DNA of 64,000 nt from Candidatus Formimonas warabiya (GCF_002777255.1 NZ_CP017634.1:880903-944902); one strand, 5' to 3'; numbered from the stretch's first letter, positions 16,874 through 25,632 are shown. Notes: generated from the sequence alone by a model not told the origin. Translations and numbers: made by a program.

Positions 16874-18163
16874 ATGGACCAAATCACCATTGCCATTATT
16901 GGCCTGATTGTACTGTTTGCCATTATGCTTTTAAAGATGCCGATCAGTTTCTCCATGTTTATTGTAGGCTTTTTAGGACTGGTTGTAGTAGCTTCCCCCC
17001 GGGCAGCGTATAACGTGCTGACAGCAGACCTGTGGACCCAGTTTTCCAGCTATACCATGAGTGTCATTCCCTTGTATATTTTAATGGGAGAGATTGTTTA
17101 TCGTACCGGAGTAACCGACAGCCTGTTTCAAGCCGCTTATAAATGGGTGGGGCAATTCCGAGGAGGCATGGCCAGCACGGTAATTCTTGCCAGTGCCGGG
17201 TTTTCCGCCGTCTGCGGTTCCAATGCAGCCACGTCCGCGGCGATGGGAACGATGGCCTTGCCGGAGCTAAAAAAATACAAGTACGATGATGTCTTAAGTA
17301 CCGGAACCATTGCGGCAGGAGGAACCTTAGGGATCCTTATTCCCCCCAGTACCGTTCTTTTGGTGATTGCCCTTCAAACGGAACAGTCTGTGCGGGAGTT
17401 GTTGGTAGCAAGCGTTATTCCCGGAGTGATCCTGACGGTGCTTTTTTTAGGCACAGTATTTTATCTGTGTACCAGGAATCCTGAGATGGGTCCGGCCGGA
17501 CCCCAAACCAGCCTGAAGGAAAAATTATCATCCCTGACGGGAGTGATTCCCACCCTGTTTCTTTTCGCTTTTGTAATCGGAGGTTTGTTTTTGGGATGGT
17601 TCACTCCTACTGAGTCCGGTGCTTTTGGCGCATTTGGCTCCTTAGTCATCGCTGCGGTGATGGGAAAATTGAATTTGAAAAATTTAGGTGAGGCATTAAA
17701 CAGTACCATAAAATCTTCCTGTATGGTGATCACCCTGATGATTAGTGCCATGGTTTTTAGCCGGTTCTTGGCTATTACCATGCTGCCAAATGCGGTAGTG
17801 GAGTGGACAAATTCCTTACAAGTAGCCCCGGTGCTGATTTTATCAACAATTTTAATTATTTTTGTCATAGGGGGGGCCTTAATGGATGCCCTGGGCTTTT
17901 TGATCATTGCCATCCCCATATTTTACCCGACCATTATTTCTTTAGGGTATGATCCACTCTGGTTTTCCATTCTTTTATGCATTGTGACCAGTGCCGGAGC
18001 CATCACCCCGCCGGTGGGGGTTACGGTATTTGTGACGAAAGGCTTTGCTCCTGAAACACCGATCATGTCCATTTTTAAAGGTGCCTGTTATTATCTGGTG
18101 GCATATTTAATTATCGTGGTTTTGTTGACAGCCTTCCCCCAAATTGTCACTTTTGTGGTGTAA
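16874..18163 (+). CDS. dctM: TRAP transporter large permease DctM
   Basis: Large ion-coupled membrane subunit that carries the substrate across. About 429 residues with roughly a dozen hydrophobic segments and family motifs SAGFSAVCGSNAATSAAMG, GTIAAGGTLGILIPPSTVLL and ITPPVGVTVFVTKG. ATG 16874 is preferred, with AAGGTG upstream; a GTG at 16865 inside dctQ is the alternative. The three TRAP genes are complete and in usual P-Q-M order. Confidence 0.95.
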   Translation: MDQITIAIIGLIVLFAIMLLKMPISFSMFIVGFLGLVVVASPRAAYNVLTADLWTQFSSYTMSVIPLYILMGEIVYRTGVTDSLFQAAYKWVGQFRGGMASTVILASAGFSAVCGSNAATSAAMGTMALPELKKYKYDDVLSTGTIAAGGTLGILIPPSTVLLVIALQTEQSVRELLVASVIPGVILTVLFLGTVFYLCTRNPEMGPAGPQTSLKEKLSSLTGVIPTLFLFAFVIGGLFLGWFTPTESGAFGAFGSLVIAAVMGKLNLKNLGEALNSTIKSSCMVITLMISAMVFSRFLAITMLPNAVVEWTNSLQVAPVLILSTILIIFVIGGALMDALGFLIIAIPIFYPTIISLGYDPLWFSILLCIVTSAGAITPPVGVTVFVTKGFAPETPIMSIFKGACYYLVAYLIIVVLLTAFPQIVTFVV

Positions 18164-18190
18164 ACTTTTTTAGGAAAGAAGGAAAACACG

Positions 18191-19273
18191 ATGGAAATAG
18201 CAGTATTAGGCGGGGGAAACGGTGCTTATGCAGCGGCCGCCGATCTTTCGGAAAAAGGACATAGGATCAGACTTTGGCGGCGAAATCAGCAAGAATTTAA
18301 GCCTGTTTTAGAAAAACAGGCTCTTATTTTAAAGGATTATAGAGGCACCCGCTTGGTCCGGTTAGCACTGGCTACAGGGGATTTAGGGCAAGCTGTGGAC
18401 GGGGCTCAGGTAATTTTGATTCCCCTTCCTGCCTTTTCACAAACCGATTTAGCCAAAGAACTGGTTCCCCTTGTCCGGGATGAACAGGTGATCCTGCTTA
18501 CTCCGGGTACCTTCGGCAGTTTCGTGATGGCCCAGGAAATGAGAAAGGCGGGGTGCACCGCGAAACTAATTTTTGGGGAAACCGGGACCTTGCCTTACCT
18601 GGCCCGAAAACATGGTCCGGATACTATCGCAATCACCACCCGGGCCACCCGGCTTCCTACCGGTATTTTCCCTGGAGAGGAGACCAGCCCGGCTTTTGCC
18701 ATCATCAAAGAAGTATTTCCCGCGGCAGAACCATTAAGAGATGTTTTGGACGCTGCCCTGATGAATGCGGGACCCATCATCCATCCTCCTTTAATCCTGT
18801 TAAATTCGGCACCCATTGAGTATTTTGACCGCTGGGACATTCACAATGAAGGAACCCAGCCGTCCGTACGAAAAATTCATGATGCCTTAGATCAGGAACG
18901 TATTGCGACGCGAGAAATCCTTGGTTACATGGGGCCTCATTTCCCTTTGTCAGACCATTATTGTTCCCGCGGAGATGAATGGATGTATGGAAATGCTGCT
19001 CATGAAAAACTGGTAGACAGCACTGATTGGCGGGAAAAATTAGATTTGTATCATCATAGGTATATGCAGGAAGACATTGGTTACGGTCTCGCTTTCCTGG
19101 TCTCGGTGGCGGAATGGGCAGGAATCCCTGTTCCTCTGGCTAATGGGTTACTGTCTATCGCCTCTGTGATCACCGGCACCGATTTTCGGAACCAGGGGAG
19201 AACATGGGGAAATCTGGGATTATCCCCCTATTCCAAAGAAGAATTTGCTGATTTAATGAAGCGAGGAATTTAA
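18191..19273 (+). CDS. NAD/NADP octopine/nopaline dehydrogenase family protein
   Basis: A 360-residue oxidoreductase with an N-terminal Rossmann domain (VLGGGNGAYAAAADLSEKG, residues 5-23) and the opine dehydrogenase helical domain starting near 180 (NAGPIIHPPLILLNSAPIEY, with the family histidine). Family members reductively couple a 2-oxo acid and an amino acid, or the reverse. The real substrate is not known. It follows dctM by 27 bases and precedes a second dehydrogenase by two bases, so the operon probably imports a compound and oxidises it at two positions. Confidence 0.8.
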   Translation: MEIAVLGGGNGAYAAAADLSEKGHRIRLWRRNQQEFKPVLEKQALILKDYRGTRLVRLALATGDLGQAVDGAQVILIPLPAFSQTDLAKELVPLVRDEQVILLTPGTFGSFVMAQEMRKAGCTAKLIFGETGTLPYLARKHGPDTIAITTRATRLPTGIFPGEETSPAFAIIKEVFPAAEPLRDVLDAALMNAGPIIHPPLILLNSAPIEYFDRWDIHNEGTQPSVRKIHDALDQERIATREILGYMGPHFPLSDHYCSRGDEWMYGNAAHEKLVDSTDWREKLDLYHHRYMQEDIGYGLAFLVSVAEWAGIPVPLANGLLSIASVITGTDFRNQGRTWGNLGLSPYSKEEFADLMKRGI

Positions 19274-19275
19274 AC

Positions 19276-20262
19276 ATGGAGAAGCCAAAGATTGCCATCG
19301 TCGGCTGCGGCCGCATGGGAATAGGAATTGCCCAAGTATTTGCCTATGAAGGTTTTATGGTGAACCTGATCGACGCCAAGGAACGTAGCGGGGAAGAGGC
19401 AAATGAAGTTTTTCGCCAGGCGGGTGATCAAATCGCCCATCATCTTTTCTTCTTATCCAACCTAAATATTTTGGATAAAAAAATGATCGCCCCTATTTTA
19501 CAAAGAATTAATTTTTATCCATCCATTCAAATGGATAGTGCCCTTCTGGAGGCGGATCTTGTTTTTGAAGCAGTTCCTGAAGTAGGGGAGATCAAAAAAA
19601 CAATCCTGGACCAACTAAATCGATGGACCAAAGAAGAAACCATCATTGCCTCTACCACATCAACCTTTTCCGTAAATGACCTGGCCGGACAGGTGCTCCA
19701 TCCGGAAAGATTTCTCTGCACCCACTGGCTTAATCCGGCCTATTTAATGCCCTTAGTGGAGGTAAGCCCTGGAGAGCACACGTCCCGGAACACCCTTGAT
19801 CAGATTTTTCGCTTGCTTGAGTCCATCGGTAAAATTCCCGTTAAATGTAACCCCTCACCCGGTTTTATTGTCCCGCGCATTCAGGCCTTGGCCATGAATG
19901 AAGCAGCCAGGCTGGCAGAAGAGGGTGTTGCTAGCCCTGAGGATATCGATAAAGCATCCCGTTTTGGTTTCGGTTTAAGATTTGCTGTTTTAGGGCTGTT
20001 GGAATTTATCGACTGGGGGGGAGGAGACATTCTTTATTATGCCAGTAATTATTTAAAAGACTCTTTCCAGGAGGACCGTTTTTCTCCTCCCCAGGTGGTG
20101 GTAGAACATATGGAACAGGGTCACATCGGCATTAAATCCGGAAAAGGTTTTTTTGACTACTCCCAAAGGGACATGGCACGCTACCAGCAGGAAACGATCG
20201 CTAAATTTGTAGACCTTTTAAACCATCTCGGTTTAATCAGGCCTCCCCATCAAGAAGCATAA
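19276..20262 (+). CDS. 3-hydroxyacyl-CoA dehydrogenase family protein
   Basis: A 328-residue NAD-dependent dehydrogenase with a Rossmann domain (IVGCGRMGIGIAQVFAYEG, about 8-26), the conserved VFEAVPE, the catalytic histidine in CTHWLNPAYLMPLVEVSP and the C-terminal helical domain with GFIVPRIQALAMNEAARL. The HW-NPAYL-PLVEV form is closer to the L-gulonate/carnitine dehydrogenase-like branch than to classical fatty acid enzymes, so a free hydroxy acid rather than a CoA ester may be the substrate; this is inference. It is the last gene of the TRAP operon. Confidence 0.8.
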   Translation: MEKPKIAIVGCGRMGIGIAQVFAYEGFMVNLIDAKERSGEEANEVFRQAGDQIAHHLFFLSNLNILDKKMIAPILQRINFYPSIQMDSALLEADLVFEAVPEVGEIKKTILDQLNRWTKEETIIASTTSTFSVNDLAGQVLHPERFLCTHWLNPAYLMPLVEVSPGEHTSRNTLDQIFRLLESIGKIPVKCNPSPGFIVPRIQALAMNEAARLAEEGVASPEDIDKASRFGFGLRFAVLGLLEFIDWGGGDILYYASNYLKDSFQEDRFSPPQVVVEHMEQGHIGIKSGKGFFDYSQRDMARYQQETIAKFVDLLNHLGLIRPPHQEA

Positions 20263-20297
20263 GGGTGAAAAGGTTCCTTATGGGTGTCAGCCGGGCG

Positions 20298-20321
20298 TAC
20301 GTCGAGCAAAAATGCGACGTA
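20298..20321 (+). other. Hairpin in the TRAP operon 3' region
   Basis: TACGTCG (20298-20304) and CGACGTA (20315-20321) are perfect complements around a ten-base loop, 36 bases after the last operon gene and upstream of the terminator. No T-run follows, so it is not a terminator itself; it could protect the 3' end or belong to a small structured RNA. Confidence 0.35.
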
Positions 20322-20344
20322 GATGGGTGTTTATCAACAAGCCT

Positions 20345-20366
20345 AAGCCCTTTATGGGCTTTTTTT
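20345..20366 (+). terminator. Terminator of the TRAP-dehydrogenase operon
   Basis: AAGCCC, loop TTTAT, GGGCTT and a run of T residues. It separates the accessory operon from steA. Confidence 0.85.
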
Positions 20367-20433
20367 ACATTTCTGGGCATACATTTGATAAAAAAGATGC
20401 ATACTAAGCAAAATATCTGGTTGGTGAAGCGCC

Positions 20434-21555
20434 GTGTCCATAAAAGGGATTGCCCGGCAGGGCACAAGAACGAAGGAATTGGTGAAAAAGCTTCAGCCCA
20501 ACGAAATAGCCGTAATTAGTCATGAAGATATTGACGAATTGGCCGCCCGGGCATTGGTGGAAGCAAAAATCAAAGCAGTAATCAACACCAGCGCCAGTAT
20601 TTCCGGACGATATCCCCATCGGGGACCGGAGGTTTTCATTCAATCGGGTATTCCTGTCCTGGATCAGGTGGGAGCGGATTTTTTTGACCGCATCAAAAAC
20701 GGCAAGGAGATTGAGATTCATGGCCAGGAGATATTTCAGGAAAACCGGATCATCGGCAAGGGAGAGCGCTTAAATAAAGAAAGCTTTGCCCAAAAGATCA
20801 AAGAGGCGGAAAAAAATTATGACATCCAATTGGGCAAGTTTATTCAAAACACCATGGAATATGCGGCCAAGGAACTGGATATCGTCGGTAAGGAGTTGGC
20901 CATTCCGGAGCTTAAGGTAGATTTTAAAAAGCGTCATACCTTAATTGTGGTGCGGGGAAAAAATTATAAAGACGATTTGAGTGTGATCCGTTCTTACATT
21001 GAGGAAATTAAACCTGTATTAATCGGCGTAGATGGAGGGGCAGATGCCTTAAAAAGCTTCGGTTACTGCCCGGATTTGATTATTGGCGATATGGATTCGA
21101 TTTCAGACGAGACATTAAAATGTGGGGCAGAATTAATTGTTCATGCCTACCCTGACGGGAGAGCCCCGGGTATGGAGCGGATTTCATCCCTAGGTTTAAC
21201 AGCCGCTGTGCTTCCCGCTCCGGGGACCAGTGAGGATGTGGCGATGCTGCTGGCCTATCAAATGGGCACGGAATTAATTGTTGCGGTAGGGACCCATTCC
21301 AATGTGATTGATTTTTTGGAAAAGGGCCGCCAGGGCATGGCCAGTACATTTTTAGTCCGGTTAAAAGTAGGCTCCATTCTGGTAGATGCGAAGGGAGTAA
21401 GCAAGCTTTACCGTCAAAAACTAAAATTTCGTTACCTGGCGGAACTGGTGATTGCCGCCTTGATTCCCTTTGTCATTGTCAGCTTAGTATCCCCTAACGC
21501 TTATCAATTTCTCCGTCTGATTTACATGAAACTACGCATTTTTCTTCAAATCTAG
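20434..21555 (+). CDS. steA: SteA-like putative cytokinetic ring protein
   Basis: A 373-residue protein with an N-terminal domain of unknown role, a thiamin pyrophosphokinase-like catalytic fold in the middle (VDGGADALKSFGYCPDLIIGDMDSISDE, split here: VDGGADALKSFG and IIGDMDSISD, about 195-225) and a C-terminal transmembrane helix (about 330-350). SteA proteins in Actinobacteria act at the division septum; the clostridial homologues are uncharacterised. GTG start. The next genes encode a glycosyltransferase and a MraY-like enzyme, which points to an envelope role. Confidence 0.8.
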   Translation: MSIKGIARQGTRTKELVKKLQPNEIAVISHEDIDELAARALVEAKIKAVINTSASISGRYPHRGPEVFIQSGIPVLDQVGADFFDRIKNGKEIEIHGQEIFQENRIIGKGERLNKESFAQKIKEAEKNYDIQLGKFIQNTMEYAAKELDIVGKELAIPELKVDFKKRHTLIVVRGKNYKDDLSVIRSYIEEIKPVLIGVDGGADALKSFGYCPDLIIGDMDSISDETLKCGAELIVHAYPDGRAPGMERISSLGLTAAVLPAPGTSEDVAMLLAYQMGTELIVAVGTHSNVIDFLEKGRQGMASTFLVRLKVGSILVDAKGVSKLYRQKLKFRYLAELVIAALIPFVIVSLVSPNAYQFLRLIYMKLRIFLQI

Positions 21556-21563
21556 GTGAAAAA

Positions 21564-22232
21564 ATGATGATTTCTGTGATTATCCCGGCCTATAATGCGG
21601 GAAAAAAAATCCATGAAACGGTTCAGGCCATAAAAAATACCCGTCTCATTGATGAAATTTTTGTTGTGGACGACGGGTCAAAGGATGACACTGCCGATCA
21701 GGCAGCATCGGCGGGAGCAAAGATCCTTCGGCATCATAAAAACTTAGGTAAAGGCTCCGCTCTTAATACGGCTGCCGGCCAGGTCCAGGGAGATGTGATC
21801 GTTTTGTTGGACGCAGATCTGGGGGAAAGTGCCCAAAAATTCACCAGGTTATTATCCCCTATTTTCGCTAATGAAGCCGATGTTACCCTGGCCAAATTTC
21901 CCCCGCCTCCTGTTCCCGGAGGCTTTGGGCTGGTGAAAAAATTAGCGGCCGCAGGTACCTGGAGGCTCACAGGAAGAAAAATTTCTTGTCCCTTATCCGG
22001 ACAAAGAGCAATGACAAAACAAGTATTCACGAGCATTTTACCTTTTGCCCGGGGGTATGGGGTTGAGGTGGCGGCTAACGTTGACATTTTAAAGAACGGT
22101 TGGCGGCTAAAGGAAGTAGAGATCGAGATGGTGCATGATTTTTCCCGAAGAGATTTTGCTGGTTTTATGCATCGGGGACGTCAATTTTATGATATTTTTC
22201 GCACACTGGTGCAAAAGTCTTTAGGAGAGTAA
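21564..22232 (+). CDS. Family 2 glycosyltransferase
   Basis: A 222-residue cytoplasmic GT-A glycosyltransferase using a nucleotide sugar donor. It starts MMISVIIPAYNAGKKIHETV, has the nucleotide-binding VVDDGSKDDTAD and the metal-binding DADLGES motif (about 92-98), then SCPLSGQRAMTKQVF and FARGYGVEVAANVDI. There is no membrane segment, unlike dolichol-phosphate mannosyltransferases. It lies between steA and a MraY-like gene with only 1-8 base gaps, so a lipid-linked sugar product is likely. Confidence 0.85.
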   Translation: MMISVIIPAYNAGKKIHETVQAIKNTRLIDEIFVVDDGSKDDTADQAASAGAKILRHHKNLGKGSALNTAAGQVQGDVIVLLDADLGESAQKFTRLLSPIFANEADVTLAKFPPPPVPGGFGLVKKLAAAGTWRLTGRKISCPLSGQRAMTKQVFTSILPFARGYGVEVAANVDILKNGWRLKEVEIEMVHDFSRRDFAGFMHRGRQFYDIFRTLVQKSLGE

Positions 22233-22233
22233 A

Positions 22234-23049
22234 ATGATCGGTATGGCGTATTTCGTAATTGCTTTTTTGATTTCGTATCTGATTACCCCAAAAGCGTTGA
22301 TGATGCTGAAAAGCGGCGGTTTGATGAAAAATAATTTTCAGGGGGCCCTCATTCCCTCCACAGCAGGAATCATTTTTTCTGCGGTTTTGGCACTCACCTA
22401 TGTATTACTGTCCTTCACTTCAACTGTCAGCATTGTTGCCTATAGCTATCTAGGGTTTATTGCTTTTGTATCTTTAGCCGGATTGGTGGATGATGTGGCG
22501 GGCAGCCGAGATAATAGAGGCTTTAAAGGGCATTTTTCTTTTTTATTCAAACAAAAAGAGATCACCACCGGCGTATGGAAGGCGGCGATGGGAGGCATCA
22601 TCGCCATACTCGCAGCCCTTTTGATCAGTACTACCTGGTGGGATATGGTGCTGAATGTTCTCTTGATTGCCCTCATGTCAAATATCTTTAATCTTTTAGA
22701 CGTCCGCCCCGGGCGAAGCATCAAAGTTTTTCTCCTTTGTGCCTCTTTGGTGGTGATTTTCCTTCCCTCTGATACCACCACTATTTTATTGTATCCTTTG
22801 GCCGGAGCAGTAAGCGCTTACCTGGTTTATGATCTGCACGCCAAATCCATGATGGGAGATACGGGCTCAAATGTTCTGGGGTTAGCTTTAGGGTTGGCGC
22901 TGGCGTCAGGGGGAAATTTAGGAGCAAGGATTAGTGTGGTAGCGGGGCTGGTATTGCTTCATATTGTCTCCGAGTATTGCTCTTTTACGCGAATCATTGA
23001 TCATAACAAAATCCTGGGTTTGTTAGATCGGTTAGGAAGAAGGGACTAA
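22234..23049 (+). CDS. MraY/WecA-like phospho-sugar transferase
   Basis: A 271-residue membrane protein with about eight to nine transmembrane segments, from the family that moves a phospho-N-acetyl sugar from UDP to undecaprenyl phosphate. It retains SLAGLVDDVAGSRDNRGFKG (the acidic pair) and MMGDTGSNVLGLALG, while the usual NxxNxxDG appears as NIFNLLDVRPGRS, a deviation from MraY. It is shorter than MraY (about 320 aa). Together with the preceding glycosyltransferase it may start a separate surface glycan. Confidence 0.75.
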   Translation: MIGMAYFVIAFLISYLITPKALMMLKSGGLMKNNFQGALIPSTAGIIFSAVLALTYVLLSFTSTVSIVAYSYLGFIAFVSLAGLVDDVAGSRDNRGFKGHFSFLFKQKEITTGVWKAAMGGIIAILAALLISTTWWDMVLNVLLIALMSNIFNLLDVRPGRSIKVFLLCASLVVIFLPSDTTTILLYPLAGAVSAYLVYDLHAKSMMGDTGSNVLGLALGLALASGGNLGARISVVAGLVLLHIVSEYCSFTRIIDHNKILGLLDRLGRRD

Positions 23050-23050
23050 T

Positions 23051-24148
23051 TTGGCAGGTAAAGTGGAAGCCACGGTGGGAAAAGTAACAGAGATTATGAC
23101 CCAAAGGGAGGGCTTTACTGAAATTGAGGTTCAGGTAGATGAAAAAGTGGAAAAAGCAGTTAACTATGACGATATCACAGGAAAAATCTCTAAAGGGGAT
23201 CGGGTGGTTTTAAATACGACGGCAGTAAGGCTGGGACTGGGCACAGGGGGATATCATTTTGTTCAGGCCAATTTGACCCACCCGGTGGTTCATATGGAGG
23301 GCCCCGGGCATATCATGAAGCTCCGCTATACTCCTGAGCAGATTAAAGTGCTAAGTATCGAGGAAGAGGCAGCGGGTTTTTCCGAAGTGTTTAACCGGTT
23401 TCAATCCCTGGACGGATTTCCCGTGGTTATTTTTTCTTTGCATAGTGCTTTGGCCCCCATCGTGGTATCCATCAAGCTTTTAAGGCCAAAGCTGAAAATT
23501 GCTTATATCATGACGGACGGAGGGGCTCTTCCCGTTCGGATCAGCCATTCCGTTTATGAGCTGCGGAATTCCGGCCTGTTGGATATGGTGATCACCAGCG
23601 GGCATACCTTTGGAGGTGATTTTGAGACAATCAATATTTATTCCGCTTTAATCACAGCCAAGGAAATTGCCGGGGCAGATGCTGCCGTGATCGGCATGGG
23701 GCCAGGCAATGTAGGTACCGGAACCAAATGGGGTTTTTCCGGAATTCAGTTGGGAGAAAGCATCAATGCCGTGAATATTTTGGGCGGCAGGCCGGTATTT
23801 TGCCCCAGAATCAGTTTCTGTGATCCCAGAGCGAGGCATCGCGGGATCAGCCATCATTCTCAAACCGTATTGTCAACGGTGGCACTTACTCCCGCTATCG
23901 TTGTTTTACCTTACTTAGCGGAACCAAAGAATGATTTTTTAAAAAAGCAGATCGAAAATAATGAAATAGAAAAAAAGCATCGTGTCATTTGGGAACATGG
24001 AGACAGGGGGTGGGAAAAACTACAGGAAATGTCCCTCCGTGTCACTACCATGGGAAGAGGAATCCAGGAAGAAAAGGATTTCTTTTTAGGTGCCTGCGCC
24101 TCAGGATTATATCTGGCAAAACTGTCACGGCAAATTGGCCTCAATTAG
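23051..24148 (+). CDS. DUF3866 family protein
   Basis: A 365-residue soluble protein of DUF3866. It has a small N-terminal beta domain (about 1-75), then a Rossmann-like region with VVIFSLHSALAPIVVSIKLL, MTDGGALPVRISHSVYEL and IGMGPGNVGTGTKWGFSG. Its function is unknown. TTG start one base after the MraY-like gene. The steA-GT-MraY-DUF3866 cluster is shared by many Clostridia in my recollection, so the four products probably act together. Confidence 0.75.
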   Translation: MAGKVEATVGKVTEIMTQREGFTEIEVQVDEKVEKAVNYDDITGKISKGDRVVLNTTAVRLGLGTGGYHFVQANLTHPVVHMEGPGHIMKLRYTPEQIKVLSIEEEAAGFSEVFNRFQSLDGFPVVIFSLHSALAPIVVSIKLLRPKLKIAYIMTDGGALPVRISHSVYELRNSGLLDMVITSGHTFGGDFETINIYSALITAKEIAGADAAVIGMGPGNVGTGTKWGFSGIQLGESINAVNILGGRPVFCPRISFCDPRARHRGISHHSQTVLSTVALTPAIVVLPYLAEPKNDFLKKQIENNEIEKKHRVIWEHGDRGWEKLQEMSLRVTTMGRGIQEEKDFFLGACASGLYLAKLSRQIGLN

Positions 24149-24165
24149 CTGTTGTATGCTATAAT
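24135..24165 (+). promoter_or_regulatory. Promoter upstream of nudF
   Basis: A perfect TATAAT (24160-24165) with the extended -10 element TGC just upstream, and a weak TTGGCC at 19 bases. It overlaps the end of the DUF3866 gene and would start the nudF-comB-like unit with a leader of about 170 bases, in which I see only a small CCCAA/TTGGG hairpin. Confidence 0.5.
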
Positions 24166-24341
24166 ATTTTTTGGCTAATTCCCCCAACTGTTGGGTTAAG
24201 TATTTCATTTTTCCACAAAGAACAACTTGATCCGGGAAAACATAAATATCCATCTCGAGACCCCCTTGATCTATGAAAATCACTTTCCATATCCAAAGTA
24301 TATGTAAAACAAAATCTAGATATACGGGAAGGAGAAACAAG

Positions 24342-24878
24342 ATGAATAAAAAAGAACCCACTCTAGACTCTGCCTATATTTACCGTGGCAAGGTAGTTAC
24401 CTTGCGCAAAGACACCGTGTTGCTTCCCAACGGCCGAAAAGGGGAAAGGGAAATCGTGGAGCACCCTGGAGCGGTTGCTGTTGTGCCCGTGACCGCGGAA
24501 GGAAAAATTATCTTCGTCAAGCAATACCGAAAGCCTCTGGAACAAGAGACCATCGAGATTCCCGCCGGGAAACTGGATAGGGGGGAAGGCCCGGAAAAAT
24601 GTGCCCTGAGGGAACTGCAGGAAGAAATCGGCTTTTTGGGGAAACTGGAGTACAAGTTTTCTTATTTTACCACCCCCGGATTTTCCGATGAGATCATGCA
24701 TCTGTTTATCGCGCGGGATTTGGAACAGTCCTACCTGGCCTGCGACGAGGATGAATTCATTGAAAAACTGGAAGTATCTCCTTCAGAAGCACTGCATATG
24801 ATTATGAAAGGAGAAATCAAAGACGCTAAAACGATTATCGGTATTTTTACCTTTTTACAGGAGGGTCATAGGCAGTGA
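24342..24878 (+). CDS. nudF: ADP-ribose pyrophosphatase (Nudix hydrolase)
   Basis: Hydrolyses ADP-ribose to AMP and ribose-5-phosphate. The 178-residue protein has the Nudix box GKLDRGEGPEKCALRELQEE (GX5EX7REUXEEXG pattern, about 75-97) and the ADPRase features HPGAVAVVPV and KQYRKPLEQETIEIPAG. ATG 24342, with GGAAGGAG upstream, is chosen over a frame extension to 24273. Its last codons overlap the next gene by four bases. Confidence 0.93.
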   Translation: MNKKEPTLDSAYIYRGKVVTLRKDTVLLPNGRKGEREIVEHPGAVAVVPVTAEGKIIFVKQYRKPLEQETIEIPAGKLDRGEGPEKCALRELQEEIGFLGKLEYKFSYFTTPGFSDEIMHLFIARDLEQSYLACDEDEFIEKLEVSPSEALHMIMKGEIKDAKTIIGIFTFLQEGHRQ

Positions 24879-25555
24879 CCATTTCCTTTGTGGAAACGCT
24901 AAGTGATGCCAGCGGGGCATTTGACGCAGCCCTGCGGGGAAATATCGTCGTTGTGGTCGATGTGATTAATATGTCTACTACTTTAGAAGCCGCTTTGGAA
25001 GCGGGTGCTTTAGGCGTTTTCGGGGCTAGTCCTGATATCACCAAAGCACCCGTTTTTGTTAACCCCGCTTATGTGGGATTTTATGCCGGGTGTTACGCCA
25101 AAAGTAATCAAACGGAAGTGATTCTCGTCACCGAGCCCCGGGTCGGCACGGCCAGAGAACGTGTGGAGCATGCCTCCTGTGCCCTAGCCGGAATTCACAA
25201 GGCAGGCTTCTCCGATATCACCATATTGCCCAACCTGGGCGCAGAAACGGTAAAAATATGCGATTTTAACAAAAAGGTGGTTCTTGCCGTTACGGACAGC
25301 GGAGGAGTTGCTTATGACGCTGCCTTTAATGCCGGAGGGATTGTGACAACAGCCACGATCGCCAGAACGTTACGCAAAAAGGGATTAGAACCGGCCCAGG
25401 CCGGGGTACAAAGGGCCATCACCATGGCCCACTTGAAAAATACCGGCATCAGTGTGGTGGCAGCCAGTTCCCGCTCTTTGGAAGATGTTTTAGCCTCAGA
25501 ATTTGTTTCCGCTTCTATCCTATCCTGTCTTTTTCCTTCCTCCGGCCGACTATAA
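24875..25555 (+). CDS. ComB/2-phosphosulfolactate phosphatase-like protein
   Basis: A 226-residue soluble protein. The N-terminal VVVVDVINMSTTLEAALEAG resembles the VVVIDVLRATTT opening of the ComB family, which dephosphorylates 2-phosphosulfolactate in coenzyme M synthesis, and TEPRVGTARERVEHASC and VVLAVTDSGGVAYDAA fit the same fold. Coenzyme M synthesis is unlikely here, and key residues differ, so the activity is unknown. It overlaps nudF by four bases. Confidence 0.55.
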   Translation: MTISFVETLSDASGAFDAALRGNIVVVVDVINMSTTLEAALEAGALGVFGASPDITKAPVFVNPAYVGFYAGCYAKSNQTEVILVTEPRVGTARERVEHASCALAGIHKAGFSDITILPNLGAETVKICDFNKKVVLAVTDSGGVAYDAAFNAGGIVTTATIARTLRKKGLEPAQAGVQRAITMAHLKNTGISVVAASSRSLEDVLASEFVSASILSCLFPSSGRL

Positions 25556-25571
25556 AATGGCCAACTTTTAT

Positions 25572-25599
25572 TCATAAACAATAAAACAAAACATAAACA
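25572..25599 (+). promoter_or_regulatory. Candidate SigE promoter of spoIIM
   Basis: TCATAAA fits the SigE -35 pattern KMATAWW, followed after 13 bases by CATAAACA, a two-mismatch version of CATACAMT. spoIIM is a mother-cell SigE gene in B. subtilis. The match alone is weak. Confidence 0.35.
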
Positions 25600-25632
25600 T
25601 GTACGAGAATCTATTTGAGGAGCGATGGGATC

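Noticed and set aside
20270..20366. Known riboswitch (ZTP, Na+/Li+ type) suggested by a GCCGGGCGTA patch
   Set aside because: The short patch is not enough, required pseudoknot or junction elements were not found, and the flanking genes do not match such a regulator.
20265..20519. Small forward frame of 84 codons after the second dehydrogenase
   Set aside because: It crosses a hairpin, a terminator and the steA start in another frame and has no ribosome-binding site.
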